Positions 16,703-25,139 of a DNA stretch of 64,000 nt are shown here, piece after piece. The notes beneath the pieces are model-generated. The model had not been told where the DNA came from and searched no databases. It worked only from the letters and a program-made list of their open reading frames with translations. A program made the translations under genes and the position numbers. Every line of letters starts with the position of its first letter. Position 1 is the stretch's first letter. Origin of the DNA: Streptomyces sp. (GTDB lineage: Bacteria > Actinomycetota > Actinomycetes > Streptomycetales > Streptomycetaceae); assembly GCF_019510245.1 (NCBI RefSeq), contig NZ_JAEKKT010000120.1:1-64000 (forward strand). Reading direction: 5' to 3'.

Positions 16703-17026
16703 CGGGTGTGCTGGCCTCGTACGCACTGCCCTGGTGGGGGCGGGTCCGTGACGTTGCCGGGGACAAGGATAGAACTCCCCGATCCGTGTCCCTGTTGCTT
16801 CGCCTCCGTGGCTCAATGTGGAGGTTCGGTGAAGCGGTCCTGATAATCGCAGGCAGGTACGAATCGTGCACCGCTTTTGGCGCCCGACGCACCGGGTGTT
16901 GTGCACTCGTTATGCCTGGACTGTGCCTCCGTCCCAGTCGCCCCTTCCGCCCGTTGTGTCCTGTCGGCACGCAGACATGTCTATATGCTTCAGAATTCCC
17001 CTAAAATTGGGCATTCTTCGCATGTG
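16703..17026 (+). promoter_or_regulatory. Intergenic region with tRNA and dynA promoters
   Basis: This 324-base gap lies between the divergent tRNA-Arg and dynA genes and should hold both promoters. The last 60 bases are unusually AT-rich (around CTATATGCTTCAGAATTCC) and include CCCCTAAAATTGGGCATTC just before dynA. I see no gene in it. Confidence 0.4.
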
Positions 17027-18631
17027 GTGACCTTGGACGTACGGCCTCAGCTGCTCGACACACTTTCCGCCCTGCGCGACCGTGTCGCTGCCGCACGCTT
17101 CCCGCTGCCCCTGGCGGGGGCTCCACGCGCGCGTGCCAACCGCGACGAACTGCTCGCACAGCTGGACGACTATCTGGTGCCCCGCCTCAGAGAGCCCGAT
17201 GCGCCGCTTCTGGCCGTGGTGGGCGGATCCACGGGCGCCGGAAAGTCGACCCTCGTCAACTCACTGGTGGGCCGCCGGGTCAGCGAGGCGGGCGTGCTGC
17301 GGCCGACCACCCGCACGCCGGTCCTGGTCTGTCATCCGGAGGACCATCACTGGTTCAGCGGCATGCGCGTGCTGCCCGACCTCACCCGAGAGTGGGTACC
17401 GCACCAGGAGCCCAGCGACGACCCCTTCCTCCCCGGCGACAACCCCGCGCGCGTGCTGCGCGTCGAGACCGCCGACAGCATCCCGCGCGGCCTCGCGCTG
17501 CTCGACGCCCCCGACATCGACTCCCTGGTCGTCGACAACCGCGTCCTCGCCGCAGAGCTCATCTGCGCCGCCGACGTCTGGGTGATGGTGACCACGGCCG
17601 CCCGCTACGCCGACGCCGTCCCCTGGCACCTGCTGCGCACCGCCAAGGAGTACGACGCCACCCTGGTGACCGTCCTCGACCGGGTCCCGCACACGGTCGT
17701 CTCCGAGGTCTCCCGGCAGTACGGCGCCCTCCTCACCAAGGCCGGACTCGGTGACGTACCCCGGTTCACCGTGCCCGAGCTGCCCGAGTCGGCCTGGGGC
17801 GGCGGCCTGCTCCCGGCCACCGCGGTCGCCCCGCTGCGCGCCTGGCTCCTCCACCAGGCCCAGGACCCCGGCGCCCGCAGCCACACCCTGGCCCGCACCG
17901 CCCACGGCCTCCTCGACTCCCTCAAGGCCCGCATGCCGGAACTGGCCGCCGCCGCTGCGGCCCAGTACGCCGCCGCGCTGCGCCTGACCTCCGCCGTCGA
18001 CACCGCGTACGACAGCGAGCACACGCGTCTGCGGGGACGCCTGCAGAGCGGAGCCGTCCTCGCCGGCGACGCCCTCAAGCGCTGGCGCGCCTACCCCCTC
18101 GACTGCTCCGCCGGTGAACTCCTGGACGCCCTGGTGGAGAGCCTCGCCGCCCTGCTGCTCTGCTCCGTCACCGCCGCCGACGAACGCGTCGACGACGCCT
18201 GGCGCCGCGAGCCGGCCTCCGCCGCCCCCGGACTCACCGACCGCGACCCGTCCCTGGAGAGCGCCGAGCACCGCATCGGCCTCGCCGTCCGGCGCTGGCG
18301 GCGCGAGCTGGAGGAGTACGCCGAGGACGAGGTGCGCGAGCTCGACCGCAGCGTCGCCCCGGACCCCGAGGTCGTCGCCGCCCTGGTGGCCACCGCGCTG
18401 CTCGGCGGCCGGCGCACCAAGATCGCGGGGGAGCGGCTCGCCGAGCGCATCGGCGCCCATGGCGCGCTGCGGCTGCGCGACCGTGCGGGACGGCTGCTCA
18501 CCGAGCACGTCGACCGCGTCCTGTACGCCGAACGCGAGCGCCGCCTCGCCCCGCTCGACGCCCTCGACGTGCACCCCGAACCCCAGGCCGAACTCATCGC
18601 CGCCCTGTCCGTCCTCCAGAAGGAGAGGTGA
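17027..18631 (+). CDS. dynA: Dynamin-like GTPase DynA (first gene of the dynAB pair)
   Basis: A 534-residue P-loop GTPase. The nucleotide motif is [20 protein letters not shown] (about residues 59-78), with switch region [10 protein letters not shown] and DAPDIDS as the G3 motif. The rest is predicted helical, with no clear membrane segment. It sits three bases before a second dynamin-like gene and close to ssbB. In Streptomyces the adjacent DynA and DynB proteins stabilise FtsZ rings at sporulation septa, and the gene order here fits that pair. GTG 17027 is chosen (an adjacent GTG at 17024 is equally possible); the longer upstream frame passes through intergenic DNA. The name rests on context and family. 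Confidence 0.82.
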   Translation: MTLDVRPQLLDTLSALRDRVAAARFPLPLAGAPRARANRDELLAQLDDYLVPRLREPDAPLLAVVGGSTGAGKSTLVNSLVGRRVSEAGVLRPTTRTPVLVCHPEDHHWFSGMRVLPDLTREWVPHQEPSDDPFLPGDNPARVLRVETADSIPRGLALLDAPDIDSLVVDNRVLAAELICAADVWVMVTTAARYADAVPWHLLRTAKEYDATLVTVLDRVPHTVVSEVSRQYGALLTKAGLGDVPRFTVPELPESAWGGGLLPATAVAPLRAWLLHQAQDPGARSHTLARTAHGLLDSLKARMPELAAAAAAQYAAALRLTSAVDTAYDSEHTRLRGRLQSGAVLAGDALKRWRAYPLDCSAGELLDALVESLAALLLCSVTAADERVDDAWRREPASAAPGLTDRDPSLESAEHRIGLAVRRWRRELEEYAEDEVRELDRSVAPDPEVVAALVATALLGGRRTKIAGERLAERIGAHGALRLRDRAGRLLTEHVDRVLYAERERRLAPLDALDVHPEPQAELIAALSVLQKER

Positions 18632-18634
18632 CCG

Positions 18635-20830
18635 GTGACCGCCGTCACTGACCACGACCACACGGATCGTATGGAACGCATGGATCACACCAGTGACACC
18701 ACCGGTGGCTACGCCAGCGACTTCGAGCCCGGACCCACCGCGGCGGACTCCACACCGGGCGCCGCACGGAAGCCGGCACGAGACCGCGCACCGGACGGCA
18801 CCCGGCACCGGGACGAGGCCGGGAAGGAGCCCACAGACCCCACAGACCCCAGGGACCTCAAGGACTCCGATGAGCCCGAGGAGCCCAAGAAGCTGAAGCA
18901 GTCCAAGCAGTCCCAGGAGTCCCAGGAGCACGCGGACACCGCCGGTTCCGCCGGTACCGCCGGCACATCCGGCGCCAGGCCGCCCGCCCAGGCGGCCGGC
19001 GAAACCGAGAGCGTCCCGCACGCACGCGTACGGGAACAGCGGGAGCCGGCCGACGACCGCCCGCCCACCACCGCCACGACCACCAGCACCGACGACCGCC
19101 CGCCCGCCGCCGACGATCCGGCCGCCGCCGACGACGACGTCTGGGACGACGGTCTCATCGCCCGCCGGGTCACCGAGACCGCCAAGGCCGCCGTCCCCGT
19201 CGTCGAGACCCGCGGCCCCGGCGCCCCGGCCCCCGCCCCGCTCGCGTACGACGGCCCGCTGCGCTCCCGCCTCGACGCCCTGCGCGAGCTGGTCGGCCTC
19301 TCCCGCACCCGCCTCGACAGCAACACCCTCGCCGAGGCCGGCCGGGTCCTGGACGAGGCGGCCACCCGGCGCCGGCTCTCCGGCCAGCACACCGTCGTCG
19401 CCCTCGCCGGCGCCACCGGCAGCGGCAAGTCCCAGCTGTTCAACGCGCTGGCCGGAGTCGCCATCTCGGAGACCGGGGTACGCCGGCCCACCACCGCCGC
19501 GCCCATCGCGTGCACCTGGAGCGACGGCAGTGCCGCCCTCATCGACCGGCTCGGCATCCCGGGCCGGCTGCGCCGCCGCCCCGTGCACAACCCGGAGGCG
19601 GACGCCCAGCTGCGCGGGCTGGTCCTGATCGACCTGCCCGACCACGACTCGGCCGCCGTCCAGCACCGCGAACAGGTCGACCGGATCCTGAGACTCGTCG
19701 ACGCGGTGATCTGGGTGGTCGATCCCGAGAAGTACGCCGACGCCGTCCTCCACGAGCGTTATCTGCGGCCCATGGCCGGCCACGCCGAGGTCATGTTCAT
19801 CGTCCTCAACCAGACCGACCGGCTGCCCGGCGAGGCCACCGACCTGGTCCTGGACGATCTGCGCCGGCTGCTCGACGACGACGGCATCGCCCTCGGCGAG
19901 TACGGCGACCCGGGCGCGAGAGTGCTCGCGCTGTCCGCGCTCACCGGCGACGGCATCGGCGAACTGCGCGAGATGCTCGGCCAGTTCGTGTCCGAGCGGG
20001 GCGCGGCGGCCCGCCGGGTCGCCGCCGACGTGGACGCCGCCGCCGCCCGGCTGCGGCCCGTCTACGCCACCGGCAGGCTCGCCGGGCTCAGCGAGGAGGC
20101 GCGCGACGAGTTCGCCGGGCGGCTCGCGGACGCGGTCGGTGCCACCGCCGCCGGCGAGGCCGCCGAACGGGCCTGGCGGCGCAACGCCAACCGGGCCTGC
20201 GGCACGCCCTGGCTCCGGCTGTGGCGCTGGTACCAGAAGCGCGGCGAGCCGCCCACCGGACGTCTGCAGAAGGCCCAGCCGGAGGTGGAGGCCACCGCGC
20301 GGCAGCGCGTCGAGCAGGCGGTGCGGACGGTCTCCGAGCGGGCCTCGGCCGGGCTGCCCGCGCCCTGGGCGCAGGCGGTGCGCGAGGCGGCCGTACGCGG
20401 CTCGCAGGGCCTTCCGGAGGCGCTCGACGACCTCGCCGCCCGGGCCGGGCTGCCGCCGGGGCGGCCTCCGCGGCCGGGCTGGTGGCCGGTGGCGGTGCTC
20501 GCCCAGGCCGCCATGACGCTCCTGCAGGTGCTCGGCGGGCTGTGGCTGATGGGGCAGATCACCGGGTTGACGGCGCCCAACCTGGGCGTTCCGGTGCTGC
20601 TGATGCTCTCCGGGATCATCGGCGGCCCGCTGGTCGAGTGGGGCTGCCGGATGGCGGCCCGCGGTCCGGCCCGCCGGTACGGCCTGGAGGCGGAACGCCG
20701 GCTCCGCGAGGCGGCGGCCGGCTGCGGGCGGGCCCGGGTGCTGGATCCGGTGGCGGCGGAGCTGCTGCGGTACCAGGAGGTGCGGGAGCAGTACGCGCGG
20801 GTGAGGCGGACGGGCGCCGGGGTGGGGTGA
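18635..20830 (+). CDS. dynB: Dynamin-like GTPase DynB, membrane-associated
   Basis: A 731-residue GTPase. The first ~210 residues are a disordered, charged low-complexity tail (repeats of Asp-Pro-Thr-Asp, Pro-Lys-Lys, Gln-Ser-Gln-Glu, then Asp-Asp-Arg-Pro-Pro). The GTPase domain follows with P-loop VALAGATGSGKSQLFNAL (near residue 252), G3 in DLPDHDS and G4 NQTD. Two closely spaced membrane helices lie near 620-670 (WWPVAVLAQAAMTLLQVLGG, then LGVPVLLMLSGIIGGPLVEW). The GTG start is three bases after the dynA stop, so the two are translationally linked. Paired paddle-like helices fit a membrane-binding dynamin acting at division septa. Confidence 0.84.
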   Translation: MTAVTDHDHTDRMERMDHTSDTTGGYASDFEPGPTAADSTPGAARKPARDRAPDGTRHRDEAGKEPTDPTDPRDLKDSDEPEEPKKLKQSKQSQESQEHADTAGSAGTAGTSGARPPAQAAGETESVPHARVREQREPADDRPPTTATTTSTDDRPPAADDPAAADDDVWDDGLIARRVTETAKAAVPVVETRGPGAPAPAPLAYDGPLRSRLDALRELVGLSRTRLDSNTLAEAGRVLDEAATRRRLSGQHTVVALAGATGSGKSQLFNALAGVAISETGVRRPTTAAPIACTWSDGSAALIDRLGIPGRLRRRPVHNPEADAQLRGLVLIDLPDHDSAAVQHREQVDRILRLVDAVIWVVDPEKYADAVLHERYLRPMAGHAEVMFIVLNQTDRLPGEATDLVLDDLRRLLDDDGIALGEYGDPGARVLALSALTGDGIGELREMLGQFVSERGAAARRVAADVDAAAARLRPVYATGRLAGLSEEARDEFAGRLADAVGATAAGEAAERAWRRNANRACGTPWLRLWRWYQKRGEPPTGRLQKAQPEVEATARQRVEQAVRTVSERASAGLPAPWAQAVREAAVRGSQGLPEALDDLAARAGLPPGRPPRPGWWPVAVLAQAAMTLLQVLGGLWLMGQITGLTAPNLGVPVLLMLSGIIGGPLVEWGCRMAARGPARRYGLEAERRLREAAAGCGRARVLDPVAAELLRYQEVREQYARVRRTGAGVG

Positions 20831-21167
20831 GCCTCCGTCTGGGGTAACGGGGTCACCCGTGCGGGTGGTGGAGTTTTCCACCGGCCGGCGGTGGTCCACA
20901 GCGCTCGGCGGGCCCGGGCCGACGGCGGCAGTCTGGTCCCACGGCGATCGCGACCCGCAGGGACGCACTCGGGTGCAGACCGATGCACACCGACGCGCTC
21001 GGAGGCATCCGGACACATTTCGGATGCAGTCGGATGCACTCGACGAGCACGAGCACGAGCGCGCAGGCCTCCCACGCACGCGGTCGCCGCGGTGGACACA
21101 GCCGTACGGGACGGACCCGTACGCGGCTCCGCCCGGCCGCGGCGGCCGGGCGAGGGAGGGGTTCGTG
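20831..21167 (+). promoter_or_regulatory. Leader region of ssbB with GATGCA-type repeats
   Basis: The 337-base gap contains clustered variants of GATGCA/GGTGCA and CGGATGC between about 20970 and 21040, both direct and inverted, followed by a short GAGCAC repeat near 21045-21055. No gene is evident. The repeats may be regulatory sites or simple-sequence drift. Confidence 0.35.
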
Positions 21168-21650
21168 ATGAACGAGACGATGGTCTGCGCGGTGGGCAAC
21201 GTGGCGACGCAGCCGGTGTTCCGGGAGCTGGCGGCAGGTCCGTCGGCCCGGTTCCGGCTGGCGGTGACCTCGCGCTACTGGGACCGCGAGAAGAACGCCT
21301 GGACGGACGGCCACACCAACTTCTTCACGGTGTGGGCCAACCGGCAGCTCGCCACCAACGCGGCGACCTCGCTGACGGTCGGCGACCCGGTCGTCGTACA
21401 GGGGCGGCTGAAGGTGCGCACCGAGACCCGGGAGGGCCAGCAGTGGGCCTCCGCCGACATCGACGCGGTGGCGATCGGCCACGACCTCGCCCGCGGCACG
21501 GCGGCCTTCAGGCGAACCGGCAGGCCGGACTCGGCCGCGCCGGCGCCACCGCGCCCGGAACCCGACTGGGAGACACCGGCGGAGTCCCCGGGCACGCCCG
21601 CCGAGGGGCAACCGGAACCGGCGGTGGCGGTGGCGTTGGCCGCGCCGTGA
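21168..21650 (+). CDS. ssbB: Single-stranded DNA-binding protein SsbB (paralog without the acidic tail)
   Basis: A 160-residue SSB with the OB-fold in residues 1-110: MNETMVCAVGNVATQPVF, FRLAVTSRYWDREKNAWTDG, FFTVWANRQLATN and VVVQGRLKVR. The C-terminus is Pro/Ala-rich and ends VALAAP, lacking the conserved acidic DDDIPF-type tip that recruits replication proteins. In Streptomyces the tail-less SsbB paralog acts in chromosome segregation during sporulation, which fits its place next to the dynamin pair. ATG 21168 follows a GGGAGGGG ribosome site; the frame remains open upstream to 20859 without a plausible start. Confidence 0.9.
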   Translation: MNETMVCAVGNVATQPVFRELAAGPSARFRLAVTSRYWDREKNAWTDGHTNFFTVWANRQLATNAATSLTVGDPVVVQGRLKVRTETREGQQWASADIDAVAIGHDLARGTAAFRRTGRPDSAAPAPPRPEPDWETPAESPGTPAEGQPEPAVAVALAAP

Positions 21651-22108
21651 CGGGACGTGAAGCGACCTGGCGTCGAGGCTGGTTGGCGCCGGGCCGTCCG
21701 AACGACGTTCTGCCGGCCACCCGTTGACGCCTGTCGATGGACATCGGCGGCCGTCGACGGCCGCCGACCGAGTTCGTCGGCCCGTGATGGCCATGGCCGT
21801 CCCTGGCGGACCTTGACGATTCCCGACGGCTCTCGTTGGCTCCTGGCTGCCCTTGACGTCTCTTGACGGCTTGTCGGCCGAGACGCTCCGAAGTGCCCGT
21901 CACCACGACCGGATGGATTTGTCGACAGGCCCAGCCCGTTCGTGCCTCCGCGATAACGATTACGGATCGGATCGCTCATCGGACCATCTCACCGGGAAAG
22001 GGTGGTCCGGCTGATCCATAGGATGCCGGGCATGGCCCCTGGGGCCGCTGATTCTGCTGGTGGGACCGCCCCCCCGCGTCCAACGGGTCCTGCTCGAAGG
22101 GGAATTCT
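21651..22108 (+). other. Intergenic region between ssbB and the thioester adhesin
   Basis: This 458-base gap holds a 22-base perfect palindrome at 21745-21766 and four TTGACG copies (21724, 21813, 21853, 21863). An AT-rich stretch CGATAACGATTACGG near 21953 is the best candidate for the promoter of the downstream gene. No convincing coding frame is present. Confidence 0.5.
21745..21766. terminator. 22-base perfect palindrome after ssbB
   Basis: The two 11-base arms CGGCGGCCGTC and GACGGCCGCCG are exact reverse complements with no spacer. Its position about 95 bases after the ssbB stop suggests a transcription terminator hairpin, though a dimeric regulator site is also possible. Confidence 0.55.
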
Positions 22109-23584
22109 GTGCTCGCTGCGTTCTCTGGCCTTTCGGCGCCCCGCGCGTCCACCAGGCACTACGGCACCGCCGTGGCCGCGAGAGGCATGGTCCGCCTCGC
22201 CGCCGCGGCCCTGGTGTCCGGGCTGGTGGCCGCCGCCGCGCTGACCGGCGCCGGCCGGGCCGCGGCCGACGACGGGACCGCCCGGAGCCAGAGCGGGGCC
22301 ACGGCGACCATGAACGGCCTGAAGACCTACGGCGAGGCCGTGGTCCACGGGGACGGCGGCGACGAGCAGGTGGCCGCGGGCCTGTTCGAGATGTCCGTGG
22401 ACGGCGGCGGCACGCTCCAGACGTACTGCGTCGACCTCCACAACCCCGCCCAGCGGGACGCCAAGTACCAGGAGACGGCCTGGAGCGGCACCTCGCTCGG
22501 CGCCAACAAGAACGCCGGCGACATCCGCTGGATCCTGCAGAACTCCTACCCGCAGGTCAACGACCTCGCCGCGCTGGCCCGCAAGGCCGGTGCCGGCAGC
22601 CTCACCGAGCAGGACGCGGCGGCCGGCACCCAGGTGGCGATCTGGCGTTTCTCGGACGGCGCGGACGTCGACGCGGTCGACCCGCAGGCCGAGAAGCTCG
22701 CCGACTACCTGGAGAAGAACGCCCGCGGCCAGAACGAGCCGCAGGCCTCGCTGGCCCTCTCCCCGCCGGCGGTGTCCGGCCGCCCGGGCGGCCTGCTCGG
22801 CCCGGTGACGGTCCACACCAACGCGCGCACGGTCACGGTGGTCCCGCCGTCCGACGCGGCCCTCAGTGGCGTGCGGATCACCGACAAGGCCGGCAGGCCG
22901 CTCACCACCGCGCAGGACGGCAGCGAGCTGTACTTCAAGGTCCCCGACGACGCGGCGGGGGACACCGCCCACGCGTCCGGCGGCGGGGGAGCCTCCGCCG
23001 AACTGACCGTCCAGGCGTCGACGACCGTCCCCGTCGGCCGGGCCTTCACCTCCGAGAGCCGCAGCCAGACGCAGATCCTGGCAGGCTCCAGCGAGTCCAC
23101 GGTCGCCGCGACCGCGAACGCCACCTGGGCGGAGCGGGGCGCGATACCGGCGCTGTCGGCCGAGAAGAACTGCGCCCGGAGCGGCGTGGACATCACCGCG
23201 TCCAACACCGGGGACAAGCCGTTCACCTTCGAGCTGGTGAGCACGGAGTACACCATCCCCGCCGCCGCCTCCCGGACGGTGACCGTCCCGCTCCAGGAGG
23301 ACCAGGTCTACGACTTCACCATCACCGGCGCGAACGGCCTCGAACGCCGCTTCACCGGTGTCCTCGACTGCAAGACCCAGGGCGCCGACGCCGGCCTCGC
23401 CACCCAGACCCTCAGCGAGCCCAGCCCGGCCTCGGTCGGCGGCACCGCCTCCGACGTCAACCTGGCCGCGACCGGCGGTGACTCCGCGACCGGCGTGATC
23501 ACGGGCGTGGCCATCGGCCTGGTGGTGATCGGCGGCGCGGTCCTGGTGATCCTCCGCCAGCGGGAGAACCAGCAGACCGACTGA
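22109..23584 (+). CDS. Sortase-anchored cell-wall protein with a thioester domain (LAXTG)
   Basis: A 491-residue secreted protein. A long signal peptide (about 1-53) precedes a TQXA-type thioester domain, where Cys107 in TYCVDLHN and Gln175 in TQVAIWR are placed to form an internal Cys-Gln thioester used by Gram-positive adhesins to bond to surfaces. A beta-rich stalk follows. The end carries LAATG (about 452-456), the LAXTG motif used by class E sortases in Streptomyces, then a hydrophobic segment and a charged tail. GTG 22109 follows a GAAGGGG ribosome site. Expected location: covalently attached to peptidoglycan of aerial or vegetative hyphae. Confidence 0.88.
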   Translation: MLAAFSGLSAPRASTRHYGTAVAARGMVRLAAAALVSGLVAAAALTGAGRAAADDGTARSQSGATATMNGLKTYGEAVVHGDGGDEQVAAGLFEMSVDGGGTLQTYCVDLHNPAQRDAKYQETAWSGTSLGANKNAGDIRWILQNSYPQVNDLAALARKAGAGSLTEQDAAAGTQVAIWRFSDGADVDAVDPQAEKLADYLEKNARGQNEPQASLALSPPAVSGRPGGLLGPVTVHTNARTVTVVPPSDAALSGVRITDKAGRPLTTAQDGSELYFKVPDDAAGDTAHASGGGGASAELTVQASTTVPVGRAFTSESRSQTQILAGSSESTVAATANATWAERGAIPALSAEKNCARSGVDITASNTGDKPFTFELVSTEYTIPAAASRTVTVPLQEDQVYDFTITGANGLERRFTGVLDCKTQGADAGLATQTLSEPSPASVGGTASDVNLAATGGDSATGVITGVAIGLVVIGGAVLVILRQRENQQTD

Positions 23585-23608
23585 CCCCCGGACGGGCACC
23601 ATGACGTC

Positions 23609-23962
23609 ATGACCAACTCACCCGCACCCGGCAGGTCGTCGTCCTCCGACTCCATCCTGTCCCTGTGGTCCCACGACTCGGTGCTGTCGATCGGCTCGGT
23701 GGGCTCCGTGCTCTCCATCGGGTCGGTCGGCTCGGCCCTGTCCGTCGGCTCGATCGGCAGTGCCCTCTCGGCGGGCTCGATCGCCTCGGCCCTGTCCCTC
23801 GTCTCGGCCGGCTCCTGGCTGAGCACCGGCTCCGTCCTCTCGGCCAACTCCCGCTGGTCCACCCTGTCCTGGCGCTCCACCCGGGCCTTCCGCTCGGCCG
23901 GAGCCGCGGGAGCGGTCGCCGTCACCGCCCTCCTCCTGCACAAGGCCCTGCAGTCTCGCTAG
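23609..23962 (+). CDS. Small Ser-repeat protein with C-terminal membrane helix
   Basis: A 117-residue protein of unknown function. Residues 14-85 are a near-perfect periodic repeat based on SVLSIGSVGSALS, with Ser at every third or so position and alternating hydrophobics; this spacing could form a beta-solenoid or a Ser-zipper surface. Residues 95-115 are a hydrophobic helix (SAGAAGAVAVTALLLHKAL). The start ATG 23609 follows the wall-protein gene by 25 bases. The stop overlaps the stop of the convergent oxidoreductase gene. A frame open on the opposite strand over the same bases is probably a shadow. Confidence 0.65.
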   Translation: MTNSPAPGRSSSSDSILSLWSHDSVLSIGSVGSVLSIGSVGSALSVGSIGSALSAGSIASALSLVSAGSWLSTGSVLSANSRWSTLSWRSTRAFRSAGAAGAVAVTALLLHKALQSR

Positions 23963-25029
23963 GCAGCCCGTCCGGGCCGGCCGTCCTCGAGGACGAGAAG
24001 CGGTTTGGCGCCGTGCGCGGGCGCTTCGGCGGACGAGACGGCCTCGGCGAAGCGTTCGAGGGGGAACGGCCGGCCCTCGGGGATGGCCAGCACGCCACCG
24101 ACGACCAGGCTGCGCACCTCGCACAGCGCGTCCAGGACGTCCGCGGGTGAGGCGGCACCGAACCAGCGGTTCAGCCAGAACCCGCGGACCACCTTGGTCT
24201 CGTAGATGACCGAGCGCGCCGACACCGGGATCGTCAGCGCCGCCGGGTCGGTCTGCCGGTGGGTGGAGAGCGCGCCGTAGACCACGACCTCTCCGCCCGG
24301 CGCCAGTGCCTGCGACACCTGGGCACCCAGCTGCCCGGCGACACAGTCGACGGCCTTGCGCACGCCGGCCGGTCCGGCGATGTCGGCCACCCGCCGCACC
24401 AGGTCCTCGTCCTCGGTGCAGACGACCTCGTCGCCGCCCAGCGCCCTGATCTCCGCGACGGCATCGCGCCGCCGCACCACGTTGATCGTGCGAATCCGCA
24501 GATGCCGGGCCAGCTGCACGACTAGCCGGCCGACGGTGGAGCCCGCCGCCGTCTGCACCAGCCACTCACCCGGCTGCACGTCGAGTTCGCGCGTCACCAG
24601 GAGCAGCGCGGTCAGCGGGTTGACGGCGAGTTGGCAGGCGTCGGAGTCGCTCAGCCGGTCGGGGACCGGCAGCAGCCGCTGCGCGTCGGCGACGACGTAT
24701 TCCTGCCAGGTCCCGTCGACCTGCGGCCCGGGTACCGCCGGGATCGCGGCGTTCACCACGCGCTCGCCGATCCGCAGCCCCTCGGTGCCCGGACCGAGGG
24801 CCTCGATACGGCCCACGCACTCCATGTACCCGCCGACCGCGGGGAACTCGGGGGAGAAACCGTAGCGGCCACGCAGCACGTGCAGATCGCTGGCGTGCAC
24901 CGGAGTCGCCGTCACACGGAGCAACGCCTGGCCCGCCTCCGGCCTGGGAACGGGCCGGGTCTCCAGCCGCAGCACATCGTCCGGCTCGCCGACCTCGCCG
25001 GCCACGAGCGCACGCATGCTTGGCACCAT
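23959..25029 (-). CDS. Zinc-type alcohol dehydrogenase-like / quinone oxidoreductase (MDR superfamily)
   Basis: A 356-residue medium-chain dehydrogenase/reductase. The N-terminal GroES-like domain reads MRALVAGEVGEPDDVLRLET. The cofactor domain follows with AAGSTVGRLVVQLAR in place of the usual GGVG motif and VDCVAGQLG. The structural zinc cysteines of classic alcohol dehydrogenases are missing, which points to an NADPH-dependent quinone or enoyl reductase (trans-2-enoyl-CoA reductase MECR-like). ATG 25029 has a GGACGAAAGG ribosome site; an internal ATG at 25017 is an alternative. It stands alone, with no operon partner. Confidence 0.85.
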   Translation of the reverse strand: MVPSMRALVAGEVGEPDDVLRLETRPVPRPEAGQALLRVTATPVHASDLHVLRGRYGFSPEFPAVGGYMECVGRIEALGPGTEGLRIGERVVNAAIPAVPGPQVDGTWQEYVVADAQRLLPVPDRLSDSDACQLAVNPLTALLLVTRELDVQPGEWLVQTAAGSTVGRLVVQLARHLRIRTINVVRRRDAVAEIRALGGDEVVCTEDEDLVRRVADIAGPAGVRKAVDCVAGQLGAQVSQALAPGGEVVVYGALSTHRQTDPAALTIPVSARSVIYETKVVRGFWLNRWFGAASPADVLDALCEVRSLVVGGVLAIPEGRPFPLERFAEAVSSAEAPAHGAKPLLVLEDGRPGRAA

Positions 25030-25139
25030 GAGGGACCTTTCGTCCCTCCCAGCTTGCGCGCCCTCGCGAATGCTGTCATGTCGTAGGCAACCGTGGCCCC
25101 GGACGAGCGGCCGTCGCCGGGGAGACGGCCGCCGGTACG

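Noticed and set aside
16463..16906. A 147-residue minus-strand open frame across the tRNA
   Set aside because: Its middle (PVAQWIEQAPSKRLA) is simply the translated tRNA-Arg, a common annotation artefact.
17261..21199. A 1312-residue open frame on the minus strand opposite dynA-dynB
   Set aside because: It mirrors the coding genes on the plus strand, is Gly/Val/Arg/Glu-rich without domains, and arises from GC third-position bias. Both plus-strand genes have clear motifs and normal codon use.
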